From NCBI RefSeq assembly GCF_001509485.1, contig NZ_LLZI01000249.1, positions 1-41,661 of the forward strand: a DNA stretch of 41,661 bases. The letters are read 5' to 3'. This stretch comes from Streptomyces sp. NRRL F-4489 (GTDB lineage Bacteria > Actinomycetota > Actinomycetes > Streptomycetales > Streptomycetaceae). This document shows positions 39,848-41,661 of this stretch, in pieces. The position numbers were made by a program, and so were the translations under genes. Below the pieces are notes generated by a model. The model did not search any database. It saw only the letters and a program-made list of their open reading frames with translations, and had not been told where the DNA came from. Each line of letters starts with the position of its first letter. Position 1 is the first letter of the stretch.

Positions 39848-40549
39848 TCAGGCTCGTTTCGACGAGACGAGGTGGGCGAACGCCACCACATTGGCCACGT
39901 AGTCCTTGGCCTTGCGGTCGTAGGCGCCACCGCAGGTGATCAGCCGGAGCTGGGCGTCGGGGGTGTCGGAGTAGACCCGGTCGTTGGGGAAGTTCGCCTT
40001 GCTGAACGTCTCCACCGAGTCGATCTTGAAGGTGGCGACGATCCCGTCCTCACGGGTGATCTCCACGGTGCTGCCGGGCTTGAGGGTCTCCAGTTGCAGG
40101 AACACCGCCGGCCCGGTCTTGGTGTCGACGTGCCCCGCGACGATCGCCGCACCGCGCTCGCCCGGCGCCGCGCCGTCCTTGAACCATCCGACGAGGTTGG
40201 TGTCGCCGGCCGGCGGGGGGTTGAGCTGCCCGGTGGGGGCCAGGGTGAGCTGGGTGAACGGCGCGTCCACGGCGATTTCCGGGATCGTCAGCCGCTTCGG
40301 CGCGGACCGGGGCAGCGCCAGGTCGGTGCGGGGCGTGGCGGCCCGGTGCGAGGCGGAGGCGGCGACCGCGGGCCGGGACTGCGGGGTGGTGGCGTCCGCG
40401 GAGGTGTCGACGGAGTTGTAGACGAGGAAGGCACCCAGCAGAAAGGCTCCCGCTGCCCAGATCAGGCCGCGCCCGGCGGGGCGGGCCGCGGCGGCTGCCG
40501 TGGGCGGGTCGGGGTCGGGATTCGGCTGGGGCGGCTGCTGGGCGGTCAT
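39848..40549 (-). CDS. Class E/F-type sortase
   Basis: Membrane-anchored transpeptidase of 233 residues that would join surface proteins to the cell wall. A Pro-rich cytosolic start is followed by one helix (GLIWAAGAFLLGAFLVYNSV), a linker, and the sortase beta-barrel with catalytic His140 in VAGHVDT and Cys206 in LRLITCGG; Arg211 just after (AYDRKAKDY) may be the third residue. Start ATG 40549. It lies downstream of the Asp/Arg/His repeat protein, separated by a hairpin, and that protein is the obvious candidate partner. Confidence 0.9.
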   Translation of the reverse strand: MTAQQPPQPNPDPDPPTAAAAARPAGRGLIWAAGAFLLGAFLVYNSVDTSADATTPQSRPAVAASASHRAATPRTDLALPRSAPKRLTIPEIAVDAPFTQLTLAPTGQLNPPPAGDTNLVGWFKDGAAPGERGAAIVAGHVDTKTGPAVFLQLETLKPGSTVEITREDGIVATFKIDSVETFSKANFPNDRVYSDTPDAQLRLITCGGAYDRKAKDYVANVVAFAHLVSSKRA

Positions 40550-40625
40550 GGGAGGGCCTTTCGTGAGCGGGCGGGGCGAGGCGCGGAGGGGGCGCGCGGC
40601 ACCGGCGCGGCGGGGCCGCAATCGC

Positions 40626-40658
40626 CGCGGCCACCGTCCGGCGAGGACGGTGGCCGCG
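40626..40658. terminator. Hairpin between repeat-protein and sortase genes
   Basis: Perfect 14-bp stem (40626–40639 with 40645–40658) with a 5-nt loop GGCGA, 34–66 nt after the stop of the repeat protein gene. Would end most transcripts of the surface protein and lower sortase expression. Confidence 0.75.
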
Positions 40659-40691
40659 ACTGCACATCGACCTCCGGAGGGGGCAGCCTTA

Positions 40692-41411
40692 TCAGGCCGC
40701 GGTGCCCGACGTGTTGCGGCGACGCAGCATGTAGGCACCGGCACCCAGACCACCGAGCATCAGGACCGAGCCGGCGGCCAGACCGCTGCCGGACATCGCC
40801 ATCCCGCCGCCACCGGTGTGGACACCGCCGTGCGGGCGGCGGCCCCAGTGGTCGTGGTCACCGCGGCCGTGGTCGCGGTCGCCGTAGCCACCGTGGTCGC
40901 GGTCGCCGTAGCCACCGTGGTCACGGTCGCGGTCACGGCCGTGGTCACGGTCACGGTCACGGTCACGGCCGTGGTCACGGTCACGGTCACGGCCGTGGTC
41001 GCGGTCACGGTCGCGGCCGTGGTCGTCGCCGTAGCCCTGGTCCCAGTCCCCGGTCACGGGCATGGCCAGCGCGCCGCCGCCGGTGTGCACACCGCCGTGC
41101 GGCTTGCGGTGGTGGTCGCGGCCGTGGTCGTGGTCACCGCGGCCGTGGTCGCGGTCACGGTCCCGGTCACGGTCGCGGTCGTGGTCCCGACCGTGGTCAC
41201 GGTCACGGTCACGGCCGTGGTCACGGTCACGGTCGCCTCTGCCGTTCCGGTCGTGGTCGCTATTGCCGTGGTCGTGGTCGTTGCCGGTGACCGCGGTACC
41301 GCTGCCCGAGGTGACGTCCTCGGCCAGGCCCATGGCGTATGCCGCGGGCGCGGAGATGGTCAGCGCCGCCGTGATGGCGGCGGAGGCGAGCAGAGTGCGG
41401 GCAGTGCGCAT
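40692..41411 (-). CDS. Secreted Asp/Arg/His repeat protein with C-terminal membrane anchor
   Basis: Protein of 239 residues. Residues 1–27 are a Sec signal peptide (MRTARTLLASAAITAALT, ending APAAYA). The body is two tracts of R-D-R-D-H-G type repeats, each ended by a near-identical block, KPHGGVHTGGGALAM and RPHGGVHTGGGGMAM. Then a hydrophobic helix (SGLAAGSVLMLGGLGAGAYML) and RRR, the layout of a sortase substrate, yet no LPxTG or LAxTG motif is present. The high content of His and Asp suggests binding of divalent metals. Start ATG 41411 follows a GAAAGGAA site. Confidence 0.85.
   Translation of the reverse strand: MRTARTLLASAAITAALTISAPAAYAMGLAEDVTSGSGTAVTGNDHDHGNSDHDRNGRGDRDRDHGRDRDRDHGRDHDRDRDRDRDRDHGRGDHDHGRDHHRKPHGGVHTGGGALAMPVTGDWDQGYGDDHGRDRDRDHGRDRDRDHGRDRDRDRDHGRDRDRDHGGYGDRDHGGYGDRDHGRGDHDHWGRRPHGGVHTGGGGMAMSGSGLAAGSVLMLGGLGAGAYMLRRRNTSGTAA
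40855..41250. repeat. Two tracts of short in-frame tandem repeats
   Basis: About 40855–41030 and 41110–41250 consist of 6-, 12- and 18-bp units (GGTCACGGTCGCGGCCGT-like on the plus strand) coding R-D-R-D-H-G. They are prone to length change by slippage. Both tracts are in units of three, so the frame is kept. Confidence 0.8.
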
Positions 41412-41661
41412 GGAGACATGTTCCTTTCGGCGCGACTGCGAAGGCTGACACTTCGTCGGCACATCGGATCGCAGTAGCGACGTGATCACCGTCAGCCGTA
41501 ATCGGGCGCGGCACCACCGGAGAACGCCGCATTCGGGGGACAACGTCGGCTCTTCGGGTGGCGCGGAACGACGTATTCACCCGTTGGACGGCGGGTGGCT
41601 CCGGCGTGTCGTCATCAGGGTGGGCTAGAGGGCCGATATGGGGGGCTTCGAGAGGGCCGCG
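41412..41661. other. Upstream region of the repeat-protein gene to window end
   Basis: No gene recognised. The first 30 bp hold the ribosome site GAAAGGAA of the repeat-protein gene, and its promoter must lie here, but no clear -10/-35 pair was found. Confidence 0.4.

Noticed and set aside
40855..41250. CRISPR array
   Set aside because: Repeats are directly adjacent without unique spacers and stay in frame within a secreted protein gene.

Overview
The window is about 72% G+C by eye, with strongly G/C-biased third codon positions, many GTG starts, TTA codons confined to a few cluster genes, and families typical of Streptomyces (bL37 mini-protein, TioE-type double MerR, class E/F sortase beside a short surface protein). 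It is almost certainly chromosomal DNA from Streptomyces or a close relative. I saw no rRNA, tRNA, CRISPR array, transposase or phage genes.

Region 1 (about 1–21.5 kb) looks like a compact biosynthetic gene cluster that I cannot match to a described pathway. It has no NRPS and no modular PKS. Three transcription units can be read. Leftward unit A (NDT-like hydrolase, DHODH-like flavoprotein, creatininase-like amidohydrolase, PGM1-like ATP-grasp ligase, DHA2 exporter) starts from a 0.7-kb divergent region at 14363–15070. Leftward unit B (HMGL/LeuA-like Claisen enzyme, haem-oxygenase-like di-iron oxidase, FAD enzyme, two ATP-grasp ligases, MFS transporter, BCCT carrier) follows a 192-bp gap holding a perfect CRP-type palindrome. 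Rightward unit C (ACP, class III aminotransferase, two hotdog proteins, ketosynthase, half-size ketosynthase-like partner, AMP ligase, luciferase-like monooxygenase) starts from a near-consensus promoter. Most junctions within units are 4-nt GTGA or ATGA overlaps. Two unit B genes carry early TTA codons, which suggests bldA dependence.

My reading, as inference: unit A may release and open a nitrogen heterocycle (base hydrolase, pyrimidine-type flavin reductase, cyclic-amide hydrolase). Unit B may extend an alpha-keto acid and N- or C-oxidise an amino acid. Unit C may load, extend once and aminate an acyl chain on a carrier protein. The three ATP-grasp ligases would join the parts by amide bonds, and two MFS proteins would export the product.

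Region 2 (21.5–31.6 kb) is a set of small regulator/target pairs: an alpha/beta hydrolase with Asn at the nucleophile elbow behind a small leader ORF; ArsR with peptide deformylase; a sugar nucleotidyltransferase; a membrane protein with a Cys/His/Gly tail; an SDR controlled by an Rrf2 regulator that appears to start at ATC; a dihydrolipoyl dehydrogenase; and a double-MerR regulator with a YqcI/YcgG (GntA-like) protein.

Region 3 (31.6–41.7 kb) holds a drug exporter fused to three beta-sandwich repeats under a MarR regulator, ribosomal mini-protein bL37, agmatine deiminase, a divergent porphobilinogen deaminase, a DinB/MDMPI-like protein, a ProP-type symporter, and a sortase next to a secreted Asp/Arg/His repeat protein. 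Three strong hairpin terminators mark unit ends at 31.6, 39.8 and 40.6 kb.
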